Below are positions 42,269 to 50,178 of a stretch of DNA of 64,000 bases, in pieces. A model generated the notes under the pieces. That model had not been told where the DNA came from and made no database searches. It saw only the letters and a list, made by a program, of their open reading frames with translations. Each line of letters begins with the position of its first letter. Position 1 is the first letter of the stretch. This DNA is from Cupriavidus yeoncheonensis. Its GTDB lineage: Bacteria; Pseudomonadota; Gammaproteobacteria; Burkholderiales; Burkholderiaceae. The position numbers and the translations under genes are program-made. The stretch lies in assembly GCF_905397275.1 (NCBI RefSeq), contig NZ_CAJPUY010000028.1:1-64000 (forward strand). The letters are read 5' to 3'.

Positions 42269-43210
42269 TTACAGAACGGGATTGAGCACCTTGCCGGTGG
42301 CCAGGAACGCCTCCAGGTTCTCCAGCGTCAGGGCGGTCATGGCGGCGCGCGTTTCATGCGTGCCGCTGGCCATGTGCGGTGCGAGCACGACGTTGTCGAG
42401 CGCCAGCAGCGCCGGCGGGGCATTGGGCTCGTCGCGGAATACGTCAAGGCCTGCGCCGCCGAGCTTGCCGTCGGCCAGCGCCGCCACCATGGCGGCTTCG
42501 TCGATCACGCTGCCGCGCGAGACGTTGACGAGGATCCCCTTGGGTCCCAGTGCCTCGATGATCTCGCGCGAGACCAGGCCCTCGGTTTCCGGGCCGCCCA
42601 CGCAGGCCACCACCAGGAAGTCGGACCATGTGGCCAGCGCTTTCAGGTCAGGTTCGAAGCGCCACGGCGCGCCGTCGCGCTGGCGGCGGTTGTGGTAGGC
42701 GATCTCCATGTCGAAGCCGCCCGCGCGGCGCGCGACGATCTCGCCGATGCGGCCCAGGCCGAGGATGCCGAGTTTCTTGCCCGATACCCGGGTGGTCAGC
42801 GGAAAGCCGCCTTGCGGCCAGCGCTGCGCGCGCACGAAGCGGTCGCCGTAAGCGATGCCGCGCGCGGCGTCGATCAGCAGGCCGAAGGCCAGGTCGGCCA
42901 CGCAGTCATTGAGTACATCGGGTGTGTTGCTGACCTGGATGCCGCGGGCGAGGGCTGCGTCGAGCGCGATCGAGTCGTAGCCAACGCCGAAGCTGACAAT
43001 GGCCTCCAGGCGGGGCAGCGCGGCGATCAGCGCAGCGGTGCAACCGTGCCGGGCAGAGGTCACCACGACGCGCACCGCGCCGCCATGCTCGCGCGCCCAG
43101 GCGAGAGGATCGGCCTGCTGCCACAGCGCGACGGCGCCGAAACGCTCCTGCAGGGTGAGGTTGGTTGGCGGCGCCAGCGGGCCGACCTGGAGGATCTGGA
43201 ATGCGGACAT
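42269..43210 (-). CDS. D-2-hydroxyacid dehydrogenase (glyoxylate/hydroxypyruvate reductase type)
   Basis: 313 residues from the ATG at 43210, where similarity begins. NAD(P)-site motif LGILGLGRIGEIVARRAG, catalytic Arg in NVSRGSVID, Glu in FRDEPN and His in LAPHMASGT are all present. The short 'ALDNVV' strand is also typical. It probably reduces glyoxylate, hydroxypyruvate or a related 2-oxoacid. No operon partner is clear; it is divergent from the next gene. Confidence 0.88.
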   Translation of the reverse strand: MSAFQILQVGPLAPPTNLTLQERFGAVALWQQADPLAWAREHGGAVRVVVTSARHGCTAALIAALPRLEAIVSFGVGYDSIALDAALARGIQVSNTPDVLNDCVADLAFGLLIDAARGIAYGDRFVRAQRWPQGGFPLTTRVSGKKLGILGLGRIGEIVARRAGGFDMEIAYHNRRQRDGAPWRFEPDLKALATWSDFLVVACVGGPETEGLVSREIIEALGPKGILVNVSRGSVIDEAAMVAALADGKLGGAGLDVFRDEPNAPPALLALDNVVLAPHMASGTHETRAAMTALTLENLEAFLATGKVLNPVL

Positions 43211-43343
43211 GGAAGGGGAGCGGATTCGGGGGGGACGGAACGGCAATGGTAGCGCAGGGCTGCCAGCCTTGCCGGCCACGGGCGGGCTTGCTGGGCTATG
43301 CTGGCAGCCTTGATGATCAACGTTGCGCGTACGCGCCCATGCC

Positions 43344-43895
43344 ATGAAGACCCTCTATCTGGCCGGTTTCGATGTGTTCCGTGAAGATGCTGTTGAATGG
43401 GGCGGGCAGCTCAAGGCGCTATGCACCGAGTATGGTTTTGAAGGGCTGTATCCGCTCGACAAGGCGGCACCTGCGGGGATGTCCGGGCCGGACACGGCTC
43501 GCTGGATCTACGACGCCAATATCGCGCTGATCCGGCGCGCCGATATGGTCATGGCCAACCTCGGCGATTTCCGTGGGCCCGGGGAGCCGGATTCTGGCAC
43601 TGCCTTTGAAGTGGGCTTTGCCGTGGCGTTGCAGAAGCCGGTGTGGGGCTACTATGGTGAGGATGGATCGCTGCGTGAACGCGTGATCGCGAGCATTGAT
43701 GATCGCGGACATGCTCGGGATAAGCAGGGATATCTGGTCGAAGATTTTGGGTTGCCGAAGAACCTGATGCTGGCCTGTCCGGCCAAGCTCGTGCGTGGTG
43801 GGCCGAAGGAGTGCCTGCAAGCTATGGTGGATGCTGAGCGCAGGCATACGGTGCGGCGGGAGAGGGATGCGGCGTTGCGCGATGCGGATGACTGA
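43344..43895 (+). CDS. Nucleoside 2-deoxyribosyltransferase family protein
   Basis: 183 residues from the ATG at 43344. KTLYLAGFDVFRED, an ADMVMANLGDFRGPGEPDSG strand-loop and GTAFEVGFAVALQKPVWGYY, with the candidate catalytic Glu, match the family. It transfers deoxyribose between nucleobases in salvage. It is followed by a degenerate mobile region. Confidence 0.85.
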   Translation: MKTLYLAGFDVFREDAVEWGGQLKALCTEYGFEGLYPLDKAAPAGMSGPDTARWIYDANIALIRRADMVMANLGDFRGPGEPDSGTAFEVGFAVALQKPVWGYYGEDGSLRERVIASIDDRGHARDKQGYLVEDFGLPKNLMLACPAKLVRGGPKECLQAMVDAERRHTVRRERDAALRDADD

Positions 43896-43982
43896 TGCAG
43901 GCAGGGAGGTTTCTTTGCCTTGCTAGATTCTGTCTGACTTGAGTTCGAACGAATCGCGTGCGAAGCGCTCCGGCACGGGGGC

Positions 43983-44600
43983 ATGATGCGACTCCCTCTT
44001 GAGCGCCAGCAGCGGCTCGACCCCTGCGTCAAGGCAAGCGATCACTTAGGCCTACTGCGACGATTGCGATGCGCCGCGCGCGGCCATTGGGTCCCGTCCC
44101 TGCGTGCGCTGGTTGAACCACTGCGTCAGTGCGCTGCCGGGCTGGCAGCGCAGCCAGGTCCAAACCATCTCGACCGGGGGCGCCCATACCCGCTGGTTGC
44201 CCCTTTGCTGATGGCCTGCTTCGCCAATCTCCTTCAGGCGCGCTAGGGCATCACTTCGCTCGCGCGCGGGGGCGCCGCGAGGCTCGCCTGCCGCGCTTTC
44301 TCGAGGGCAACGAGCTGCTGCTCCGCCAGTGCCAGCCGTTCGCATTCGCGCGGCAGCCGCTCACGCAACTCGGGCGGCAGCGCATGCGGCCACGCTCGCC
44401 GCGCAGCCATGCACGCAGGTTGATCACCAGGTTGATGGCATCGAGCCGGTCGGCCTTCGCGCGACGCCTGTGGCGCGCGACCGGAATGCTGGCCGGATCT
44501 CAGCGTAGCAGTCGATGCCGCGCGCCTGCAGCGCGCGACATATCCAGAACGCGTCCGGGCCGGCCTCGCAGCTCACGACGATCTTTACGTCCGCCGGCGG
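43983..44600 (-). pseudogene. Degenerate IS110-family transposase remnant
   Basis: On the minus strand, fragments resembling an IS110 transposase appear in different frames: DVKIVVSCEAGPDAFW near 44590, KADRLDAINLVINLRAWLRG near 44445, WLRCQPGSALTQWFNQRTQG near 44130 and RARRIAIVAV near 44080. Stops and frameshifts separate them. It covers most of the 700-bp gap after the deoxyribosyltransferase gene and seems to have cut the 3' end of the neighbouring small gene. The assignment rests on short similarities. Confidence 0.5.
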
Positions 44601-44601
44601 A

Positions 44602-44841
44602 CTATGATGCGCTGGGCCAACGATCCAGACTCACCATCACACGCGGGCAGCCCAATTGGTGTAGATACCTCAAGGTGTTTTCCAAGTGATCAAAACGGTG
44701 CGGATGTTGTTGACGAGAGCGCAACCATTGGAAACCGTTGATGCGCACGTACCAGCCGTCCGGCGCGGGCAACAGCTCGACAAATTCCACCAAACCACGG
44801 GAAAGCAAGCCCATGAATTCTTGTTCGAATAGATCAGTCAA
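44602..44841 (-). CDS. Small hypothetical protein near the integrase
   Basis: 79 residues. Translation would start at TTG 44839-44841, which has AAGGAG about six bases upstream in the minus strand. The sequence is protein-like, with hydrophobic and aromatic residues (VEFVELLPAPDGWYVRINGF) and several Arg and His. No family was recognised. The last codons abut the IS110 remnant, so the natural C-terminus may be lost. It is co-oriented with the integrase. Confidence 0.5.
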   Translation of the reverse strand: MTDLFEQEFMGLLSRGLVEFVELLPAPDGWYVRINGFQWLRSRQQHPHRFDHLENTLRYLHQLGCPRVMVSLDRWPSAS

Positions 44842-44947
44842 AGGATCTCTCCTTCATATCGATTAGATCAAAAAGGAAATACACATTGTTGCCTGAAGAT
44901 GAGGCGCCGCTGTTATATCCTAGGGGTGAGCAGGGTCAGGCAACGCC

Positions 44948-45835
44948 TTAGCGGCCCAAATAAACGGCTGTAATTTCCTCGCGCTTGTGACCTAGCTCTG
45001 CTGAAACCTGCAGTCGCGCTGCACGATCCACTGCCCGCTGTTGCTCCGTGAGCTGTTTCGAAACTGGGCCACCTGCGGCAGGAGCTGGCCAGCCAGTGAG
45101 CTGGTGGTAACGTCGCTGGGCATATGCATGCCGAAGTCCGTGCAACTTTGACAAGCCAGCCTTTTCAATCGTCGATTTATAGCGACGGAGTTGGTGGATA
45201 TATTTGAGCTCTGTAGGGATCATCGATCCGCTTCCACAGAATGCGGCCGCTCTCGCAAGCACAGGCCGCTGATCTTCATCGGTAATTGGCAAAACGCGCT
45301 CCCGGCCGCCCTTACACCAGGAGGCCTTAAGGTGAATCTCCTGTATTTCATCCACTGTCAGACCTGCCAGGGCATAATTTGCCTGAAATTTGAGGCATTC
45401 TTCTCGACGAAGTCCAAAAGCCTGCTGCAATTCGACGGAACAGCGCACTCGCTCATCGGTAATCTTCTCGAGATCGCCAGGAGCAAGCACCAATGCCTTT
45501 GAAATGTTGGTGACATACCGGCGCCGACCAATACCCAAATCCTTATTGGCGCGGGGGACGCAATTCTGTTTACCAACCTTCTCTGCCCACCACCGTATAT
45601 GTGACATACGGTTTTTCATCGTATTCACGGCAATCCCAACGGTCTGCCAGCGCTCAACTAGTGCAGCAACATGCTTTGGCTTCAAACCAGTCGCAGGAAG
45701 AGTGCGAAAGCCCATGTCTTTCAGGTCATGCGCCACCTGGGCGAGCACTTCCTTTCGGGACGCTTGTGTTGCATAAGAGCCATCACGATTGCGCTTAACC
45801 AAGCGCATTAGGTCTACAAAAATATCGAATTTCAT
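44948..45835 (-). CDS. Tyrosine-type site-specific integrase
   Basis: 295 residues from the ATG at 45835, with a GAGGAA about six bases upstream. The N-terminal helical SAM-like region is followed by a catalytic domain containing FGLRREECL, KGGRERVLPI, HGLRHAYAQRRY and a C-terminal LGHKREEITAVYLGR with the likely nucleophilic Tyr. This fits the integrase family found on plasmids and integrative elements (Integrase_1/Phage_int_SAM). No att site or other integrative-element module was recognised. Confidence 0.85.
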   Translation of the reverse strand: MKFDIFVDLMRLVKRNRDGSYATQASRKEVLAQVAHDLKDMGFRTLPATGLKPKHVAALVERWQTVGIAVNTMKNRMSHIRWWAEKVGKQNCVPRANKDLGIGRRRYVTNISKALVLAPGDLEKITDERVRCSVELQQAFGLRREECLKFQANYALAGLTVDEIQEIHLKASWCKGGRERVLPITDEDQRPVLARAAAFCGSGSMIPTELKYIHQLRRYKSTIEKAGLSKLHGLRHAYAQRRYHQLTGWPAPAAGGPVSKQLTEQQRAVDRAARLQVSAELGHKREEITAVYLGR

Positions 45836-46596
45836 TGGATTCCTCACTTTGTCGGCATTAACTTTGGTCAGTGTTAACTGCGGCTGGCTAAACCAGCCCT
45901 AGCACCGCCGCCCTTGGGCGCGCGGTACGGGTACAGCGACCAGCCACGGCGCCACCAGCCGGCCTGTGCGTCCCGTCGGGCATACACAAACGTTCTGGCG
46001 ATAAGTGCCGGGCCTTCGTGAGGCGGAGCCCTACGTCCACCTTTGTTGCCTCCAAGCAACCGATTGGTTCCGTTGGATGTCTGCTTTGAGAGTGCAGACG
46101 AACTCGCCGGATAATTTCCGGCAATGCTCAGACAATCCTGAGGAGATCAGACGGGGGGAGGGCTTGGGACCCCTGAGGGGCGCTGCGGCGAAATACGGCA
46201 GCGAAAGGGCAGAAATGACGTAGCACCAAGGCATGCGAAGCCCTCGGCGACGATTCGGGAAGGAATGGTAAAAGACGGGGGAAAGTGGAAAGGCCTTCGA
46301 AGACGCTACGGAGCGCCATTGAAGGCAGTGGGCCAGAGACTGGACGGACCTACACAGCCCAGCCGATCGGCCCAAAAAAGATAGACAGCATATCGCTAGA
46401 GTGCAGTTACAGCGCCAGGCGCCTCACTCCACAGTAGCCATACTACGTCCTGATGTGGCACGAATGCCAAAGTCGATGCACGAAGTGCGAGAAGTAGCGT
46501 ATAGGCTACTATGTCGAATCGTTTTTGGCAAGCCAGCGCACTAGAAGGCGGGCGAGCCCGTTGCAGCAGCCTATGGTCCCAACTACCGGCGGCTTC
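45836..46596. other. About 760-bp non-coding region next to the integrase
   Basis: Open frames on the minus strand at 45874-46059 and 46031-46375 are Arg/Ser/Pro-rich and lack ribosome sites; a third at 46396-46608 is also weak. None is supported as a gene. The region separates the integrase start from the right end of the TnpB element and may contain its attachment site or promoter. Confidence 0.4.
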
Positions 46597-47960
46597 AGCA
46601 GTTGACATCCTCCCCTCCCTCGACCTTCGGTCGCCGCCTGTCGGCGGAAAGGAAGGGGATTCCTACGGCGCTACGCGGTGAGCTGCGTAGCCACTTCGGC
46701 GGGTTCCTGCTTCGCAGAGCGGCCTGACTGCACCGGCTCTCCACAGGCTGCAACGCGGTGTCCCCGCGCCAAAACATTGATCGCGCCGACCACGTCGGCG
46801 TTTTCCTCGAAACCGCATTCGATGCAGGCGAACCGAGCTTGCGTAAGCCGGTTGGCCGCGCTCACGCTACTGCACGCCGGACATGTCCGGCTCGTGTTCT
46901 CGGGCGGCACTGCGACAAGCCAGCCGCCGTGCCACGCCAACTTGTATTCCAACTGGCGGCGGAATTCGAACCAGCCCTGATCCAAAATCGCTTTGTTCAG
47001 GCCGGACTTGGCCCGAACGTTCCTGCCCGGCTTCTCGACACTGCCCGCTGCCGACCTGGACATGTTCCTCACCTGCAAGTCCTCGATACACACCATCGCG
47101 TGGTTTTGGCTGATCGTGGTCGTGGCTTTGTGCAGGTAGTCGCGGCGGGCGTTCCCGATGCGGGCTTGAATGCGCTGGATTCTGGCTTTCGCCTTCTTCC
47201 AGTTGCAGCTGAACTTCTGTTTTCGGCTCATGGACCGCTGCGCTCGACGCAGCCTGGCTTCGTGCCGCTTGAAGCTATTGAGTGGGGCGAGGTAGCTGCC
47301 GTCGCTGAATGTCGCGAAGCGGGCCACGCCGACATCGATGCCAACGGCGCTGGTGGACTGTGGCACGGGGGCTTCGACCTCTCGTTGCGTTTGTATCGAA
47401 ACGAACCACTTGCCAGCGCTCATGGATACCGTGGCGTTGCGCAGCTCGCCCATCGCGTTCCGGCTGTTGCGGTAGCGCAGCCATCCGAGCTTCGGCAGGA
47501 AAATACGACTGTGGGCCTGATCCAGCTTGATCTGCTTCGGGTCCGGGTAGCGGAAGCTGTCGCCTTGCCCCTTCTTCTTGAAGCGCGGGAACGCCGCCCG
47601 TTTGGCGAAGAAGTTCTTGTAGGCCCGCTCCAGGTCCTTCAGCGCATGCTGCAGCGGATGAACAGGTGAGTCCTTGAGCCACGGTGTCTCCCGCCCGTTG
47701 CGCCATCCCGTCAGGTGCTTGGCCATGGCCACATAGCCGATGAACTTGCCTCCCGCCTCGAAGTTTTCCTTCTGCAAGGCGAGCGCCTTGTTAAAGACGA
47801 ATCGGCACGAGCCAGCGAAGCGACGCATGTCGCGCTGCTGCTCGCCGGTCGGCATCAGTTCGTACTTGAAGGCTTGGAGTCGTTGCATGAATAGATCGTA
47901 TCAGCATTCCCGCGTCGTCAAGGACGCCTGCTGCGTCCGCGTATCCTTCCTCGCCCTGAA
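46597..47960. mobile_element. tnpB-only (IS1341-like) element
   Basis: It contains one tnpB gene on the minus strand. Beyond its stop lie paired segments CCGCCTGTCGGCGG (46633-46646) and GGGGA-rich arms ending near TTGACATCC at 46600, typical of a right end/omega RNA. There is no tnpA. The left edge is only estimated. Confidence 0.6.
46671..47888 (-). CDS. tnpB: TnpB RNA-guided endonuclease (IS1341-like)
   Basis: 405 residues. The RuvC triad is D185 in VGIDVGV, E269 in VCIEDL and D365 in NADVVGAINVLARG. The zinc ribbon TCPACSS...CIECGF is complete. The N-terminal Y.L.P...Q...... fold entry (YELMPTGEQQ) is normal. No tnpA accompanies it, so it would need a TnpA in trans. The reading frame is intact. 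Confidence 0.9.
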   Translation of the reverse strand: MQRLQAFKYELMPTGEQQRDMRRFAGSCRFVFNKALALQKENFEAGGKFIGYVAMAKHLTGWRNGRETPWLKDSPVHPLQHALKDLERAYKNFFAKRAAFPRFKKKGQGDSFRYPDPKQIKLDQAHSRIFLPKLGWLRYRNSRNAMGELRNATVSMSAGKWFVSIQTQREVEAPVPQSTSAVGIDVGVARFATFSDGSYLAPLNSFKRHEARLRRAQRSMSRKQKFSCNWKKAKARIQRIQARIGNARRDYLHKATTTISQNHAMVCIEDLQVRNMSRSAAGSVEKPGRNVRAKSGLNKAILDQGWFEFRRQLEYKLAWHGGWLVAVPPENTSRTCPACSSVSAANRLTQARFACIECGFEENADVVGAINVLARGHRVAACGEPVQSGRSAKQEPAEVATQLTA

Positions 47961-47986
47961 GGGTCCCTGAAGGACGAGGTTTGACG

Positions 47987-48061
47987 CGCATTCCGATCAA
48001 GGCCCGATACGACGAGGCGAACGTCTTCCGCATGAACCAGAACATCCGGCCGCTGCCCTAA
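47987..48061 (+). pseudogene. 3' fragment of a berberine-bridge-type FAD oxidoreductase
   Basis: The only recognisable piece reads KARYDEANVFRMNQNIRP and then a stop at 48059-48061. This is the typical C-terminal BBE motif of FAD-linked oxidoreductases. The remainder of the gene is absent; the TnpB element lies where it should be. It is a scar of a lost gene. Confidence 0.5.
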
Positions 48062-48124
48062 ACGCTTCCGCGCGCGCCGATTGACATAGCCCGGGCACAT
48101 TCCTCGCTGCCGGGCTGCCTTTAC

Positions 48125-48748
48125 CTACCGCTTCAATGCCCGCAATCCTGCCGCAATATCATCCGCCGCTGCAGATAGGATCTGCCGATACGCCACCACT
48201 ACCCCCTCGACCGCGCCAGGCGCAGCCAGGTCGGACTGCGTGCGTCCACTCACGACCCTCCCGTCCGGCAGCCGCCGCACGGTCCAGTTGATGGTCGCCC
48301 CAGCCCGCTGGCCGATATCGGCATCCAGCCGCACCACCTCGGTGGTGATCCGATACACCGGCGACACATCGGCCAGCCCCTGCTGATAGGTATCCACCGC
48401 CCCCAGGCTGGCCTGCAGCCGCTGCGACAGCGCATCGCGCATCTCGTCGGGCAGCGGCGACGACCAACGTGACAGGTCCAGCAGCCTGAGCCCGGCTTCA
48501 TTGCCGTTGTGCGTGTCGCGCACCACGAGCTGCGGCCGGTTCAGGCGTTCGGGAACGCGCACGGGCGCCACCTCGATCCATAGTGGCTCGGTGTTGGGCG
48601 CCGCCGGTGTCGCCACGCTGGCGCCAGCGGCGGCTGGCCCTTGTGCAAGCGTGTAGTAGCGGGGCTCCGGCGAGGCGCAGCCCGCCAGCACCGTGGCGGC
48701 GGTCAGCGCGATCAGCGCATAGGCGCGCGTGGCGTGGGTCCGATTCAT
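48125..48748 (-). CDS. pqiC: PqiC-like outer-membrane lipoprotein
   Basis: 207 residues from the ATG at 48748. The signal peptide ends at a lipobox VLAGC near residue 23. RYYTLAQG and the 'EVAPVRVPERLNRPQLVVRD' region match the ABC-type transport auxiliary/PqiC family. With PqiA and PqiB it forms an envelope-spanning lipid transport system. AGAAGG lies just before the start codons. The start is only 11 bp after the stop of the inserted tnpB. Confidence 0.85.
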   Translation of the reverse strand: MNRTHATRAYALIALTAATVLAGCASPEPRYYTLAQGPAAAGASVATPAAPNTEPLWIEVAPVRVPERLNRPQLVVRDTHNGNEAGLRLLDLSRWSSPLPDEMRDALSQRLQASLGAVDTYQQGLADVSPVYRITTEVVRLDADIGQRAGATINWTVRRLPDGRVVSGRTQSDLAAPGAVEGVVVAYRQILSAAADDIAAGLRALKR

Positions 48749-48759
48749 CATTCCTTCTG

Positions 48760-50094
48760 CTATGAAAAACGTGCGCAAATGTGCGCGCCATTTTCTTCCC
48801 GCCCCGAGGCTCCTTGCTGGCCAACCTCGTCTCTGACGGACGTAACTTTCCCGCCTGCGATTGGCGACATGCCTCTCGCAGTGCGATTCGTTGCCGAATC
48901 ACTCGCCACGGGTAGCGCAGTTTCGGTTGCGAGCCGTTCAAGGTTGATCGCTGCGTTGTGATCGCGGTCATGACTCATGCCGCAGGCCGGGCACACGACG
49001 CGACGCTCGCTAAGCGCAAGTCTGTCGAGCTTATGGCCACAGCAGGACATCAGCTTACTCGACGGAAACCAGCGATCGGCAAACACAAGGTGCGTGCCGT
49101 ATCTCTTCGCCTTGTACTCCATTTGCCGGCGAAACTCACTCAGCCCCATGTCCGCTAGTGAGCGTGCAAGACGCTCATTCTTGAGCATACCGGCGATGTT
49201 GAGATCCTCCAGGCCAATCGCTTGGTTTTCGCGGCATAGCCTGGTGGTTGCCTTGTGCAGGAAATCCTGCCTGATATTAGCGACGCGGGCGTGCAGGCGC
49301 GCCAGCCGTGCGGCACTGTCGATCCGGCCGGCAGAGCGCGCCGGCTGAGGTTTCGTGTTCGGACGTAGCGGCCCAATGAAATCTCGGCTAAATGCCGCGC
49401 GCCCTAGCTTGGCCATCTCGACCTTCCGGGACAGGCGTCGAGAGCGAATCCGCAGGTGCCGTAGCGCGGCTTTCAACGGCTTGGGGCCCTCGAACGTTTC
49501 CCCCGTCGAAAGTGTAACGGCCGATTTGATCCCAAGGTCCACGCCAACCACGCCATGGCCGGTGCGCGGGACGAATGCCACGTCGTCCGCCACCTCTACC
49601 TGGACCGAGATGAACCAACGATCAGCGCGTCGGCTCACGGCGGCGCCCATGACTCGCCCGGGGAACCGCAGCGCCTCCCGCATGGCAACCCGTCCAATCA
49701 ATGGCAGCACAACCGAGTGTCCGTCAAACCTTAGCTTATCGTTGGCGACGTAGAATCCGTCCTTGCATTGACCTTTCTTCTTGAACCTGGGGGCGTGCGC
49801 TTTGATCCCCGACTTCATGTCAGAGAAGAACTTCGACCAGGCCTTGGATAGATTAGCGAAGGGTTGGGCGTGCGCGTCACGATGGATGTCGGTCATCCAC
49901 GGGTACTGCTGATACTTGATGGCGTTAAAGGACTTCTTCAGCGCCATGGCGCTCGGCTTACCGCCGGCTGCGCGTTGGCGGTTCCATTCCGCTAGTGCCC
50001 AGTTCCATACGAAACGCGCGCAGCCAGCCGCCCTCACGAAGTAATCGACTTCGCGCTGGCTGGTCACAAGTTCGATCGTATGGGCTAGCAGCAT
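48760..50094 (-). CDS. tnpB: TnpB-type protein inserted between pqiB and pqiC
   Basis: 444 residues from the ATG at 50094; the frame extends 15 codons upstream. RuvC residues are D186 in VGVDLGIK, E296 in IGLEDL and D378 in DRDHNAAI. In the zinc ribbon, the first Cys of the first pair appears replaced by Met (KLMSCCGHK), while CPACGM is intact. The C-terminal tail is encoded over a hairpin-rich right end. It is co-oriented with pqi and its stop codon is close to pqiC. Confidence 0.88.
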   Translation of the reverse strand: MLLAHTIELVTSQREVDYFVRAAGCARFVWNWALAEWNRQRAAGGKPSAMALKKSFNAIKYQQYPWMTDIHRDAHAQPFANLSKAWSKFFSDMKSGIKAHAPRFKKKGQCKDGFYVANDKLRFDGHSVVLPLIGRVAMREALRFPGRVMGAAVSRRADRWFISVQVEVADDVAFVPRTGHGVVGVDLGIKSAVTLSTGETFEGPKPLKAALRHLRIRSRRLSRKVEMAKLGRAAFSRDFIGPLRPNTKPQPARSAGRIDSAARLARLHARVANIRQDFLHKATTRLCRENQAIGLEDLNIAGMLKNERLARSLADMGLSEFRRQMEYKAKRYGTHLVFADRWFPSSKLMSCCGHKLDRLALSERRVVCPACGMSHDRDHNAAINLERLATETALPVASDSATNRTARGMSPIAGGKVTSVRDEVGQQGASGREENGAHICARFS

Positions 50095-50178
50095 TGGCAG
50101 CGCCCTTTGTGTTCCATTTCGCGGCTCATATTCATGCATTGAGCGTTCACAAATTATGCGCCTATCAGCACATTCGCG

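Noticed and set aside
46031-46608. Two minus-strand ORFs near the integrase
   Set aside because: No ribosome site, no family features and poor codon pattern; retained only as a note in the intergenic entry.
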